Part shown: piece by piece, positions 7,639 to 8,546 of the stretch
Position numbering within the stretch: the stretch's first letter is position 1
How the letters are laid out: every line of letters begins with the position of its first letter
Assembly (NCBI GenBank): GCA_027005175.1
Contig: JALTMC010000017.1
Coordinates: 1 to 8,546, forward strand
Reading direction: 5' to 3'
DNA: 8,546 nucleotides
Source: Myxococcales bacterium
GTDB lineage: Bacteria > Myxococcota_C > UBA6777
The notes under the pieces: generated by a model
What the model was told of the DNA's origin: nothing
Databases searched by the model: none
What the model saw: only the letters and a program-made list of their open reading frames with translations
Translations under genes and position numbers: made by a program

Positions 7639-8546
7639 TCAGTGATGGTCTCGAAATAAGATATCTTCGAGGGTGCCCTGCCAGTGTTTGAGCGTCTCGT
7701 TGGAGATGCGGTCAGGTTGATACTCTGTGGCAACGAGTACAAGCGTCAGGTCGTCATGCTCAAAGCGGGTGTTTGTGGCGATATCCACCAAACGTTGTCC
7801 ACGCTTCTCAAGTGGGATGTGTGTCTCCCCAAGGATGTCACGAAACACAGATGGGGAGAGAGCATCACAGATTCCGCGAGAGGCCAAGACAAAGATGTCT
7901 CCCTGCTTTAAAGAGACAGAGTCCGCTTCAACCAACAAGGCCCCACCCCAACCGATAGCAGTGCGGTTGCTAGAGAGTGTTGAGAATGCAGTCTCAAAGC
8001 AACTGTTGTCCGAAGGGATGAGATCTGTCGCAAGATCCACCTTGCGAAGCAGACTCTCCGCTCCTGTTTCCAACGGTGAGCCTTCCCCAACTCGTGAGTG
8101 TTGCAGGCTCTGTCGGTCTGATGCTCCCCGAAGGTCGCTCCTTTTTGTGGTTTGTTCGGGCTGTATTCTTGTGGATTGCGCCGGTGAGAAAGCTCGGAGC
8201 TGACCATCGCGCCATCGCAGGATTTGGGCATCTCCAACTTGCAAGAGATGAGCTTGTGATCCACAGAGATGCACTCCCGCAAAGGTGACTCCCATACCAC
8301 GCCAATCCTGTTTGTGTCGCAACACCTTTTGTAGCCCGTCATGAGTTTTCGACATGCTTGCAAGGACCCGACTCATTCCCCAACAATCACAAACAGCATT
8401 CCAATCGAGAGCACAAGGAGATACATGTTTCCTCTGTCGAGAGAGTTCATGCACCAAATGTTCGAGAACCCAGGTAGATGCCTGTCCTTCTCTTCCCTGA
8501 CCGGACCGCTCCGAAGTGATTCCGGCCCAACCCAGCTCGGCAACAA
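7639..8546 (-). CDS. PP2C-like serine/threonine phosphatase, probably degenerate (N-terminus cut by window)
   Basis: The - strand frame ends at a TGA (7639-7641) and stays open to the window edge, giving 301 visible residues. A TTG at 8457 is only an internal codon of this longer frame. PP2C features are: 'GQGREGQAS' (15-23), like the GE.AS helix that follows the DGMGG motif; 'RGMGVTFAGVHL' (82-93), like GMGTTL; 'LLQVGDAQILRWRDGQL' (100-116), like the VGDSR strand; 'LKQGDIFVLASRGICDALS' (212-230), like GD.lLLcSDGL; and 'HDDLTLVLV' (263-271), like DN(I/L)TvVvv. PP2C enzymes are metal-dependent and remove phosphate from Ser/Thr. Here the SDG aspartate is R223, and the residues before the GE.AS-like stretch read SERSG rather than DGMGG, while the D of DDLT is kept. 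Two of the usual metal ligands therefore seem lost, suggesting a regulatory or pseudo-enzyme form. The true N-terminus is outside the window, so part of the DG motif region could be missing. The partner kinase is not visible. Confidence 0.8.
   Translation of the reverse strand, partial: VAELGWAGITSERSGQGREGQASTWVLEHLVHELSRQRKHVSPCALDWNAVCDCWGMSRVLASMSKTHDGLQKVLRHKQDWRGMGVTFAGVHLCGSQAHLLQVGDAQILRWRDGQLRAFSPAQSTRIQPEQTTKRSDLRGASDRQSLQHSRVGEGSPLETGAESLLRKVDLATDLIPSDNSCFETAFSTLSSNRTAIGWGGALLVEADSVSLKQGDIFVLASRGICDALSPSVFRDILGETHIPLEKRGQRLVDIATNTRFEHDDLTLVLVATEYQPDRISNETLKHWQGTLEDILFRDHH

Noticed and set aside
7727-8203. 158-codon + strand frame opposite the PP2C-like gene
   Set aside because: It overlaps a frame with clear PP2C motifs and shows no domain of its own.

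Overview
The window carries five protein genes arranged convergently: two on the + strand (1-3696) and three on the - strand (8546-3947). Base composition is moderate, roughly half G+C by eye. The gene types suggest a free-living Gram-negative deltaproteobacterium-like organism (Myxococcota or Bradymonadota relatives). They are Kelch-propeller proteins with repeated 'DGR/K-VLxxGG' motifs, a lipoprotein with an acidic Glu/Pro/Lys linker, a Ser/Pro-rich protein headed by a small winged-helix-like domain, and a PP2C-like protein. This placement is an inference from style and not a taxonomic proof. I see no rRNA, tRNA, CRISPR array, transposase or phage gene.

Left part: a Kelch-repeat protein, open through the left edge, is followed after 3 bases by a complete P-type cation ATPase of the CtpE-like type (probably calcium or another divalent cation). 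The two are almost certainly cotranscribed. The ATPase has all cytoplasmic catalytic motifs but carries P-V-G-L instead of the P-E-G-L that I recall for the fourth membrane helix of this type.

Middle: the 250-base gap between the convergent genes holds two pairs of about 37-base direct repeats. Each pair has the same 72-base spacing, and each starts at or next to the stop codon of the gene it follows. The two pairs face each other and share a core, so they may be diverged copies of one element. On the - strand lies a 623-residue Ser/Pro-rich protein with a winged-helix-like head and a seven-unit internal repeat, whose best units are 23 residues (69 bases).

Right part: after a 382-base gap containing a 32-base imperfect hairpin comes a 415-residue lipoprotein. 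From its motifs I recognise it as related to peptide:N-glycosidase F (PNGase F). The CDxxDR motif and a second glutamate are kept, but one active-site glutamate appears replaced. At the right edge lies a PP2C-like phosphatase gene, cut off at its N-terminus, in which key metal-ligand motifs are degenerate, so it may be a pseudophosphatase.

No single obvious pathway joins all the genes. The Kelch and PNGase F-like proteins are probably exported surface or periplasmic proteins. The ATPase sits in the inner membrane. The Ser/Pro-rich and PP2C-like proteins look like cytoplasmic regulatory or scaffold proteins. The items I rate most worth a second look are the PNGase F-like lipoprotein, the degenerate PP2C and the facing 72-base-spaced repeats.
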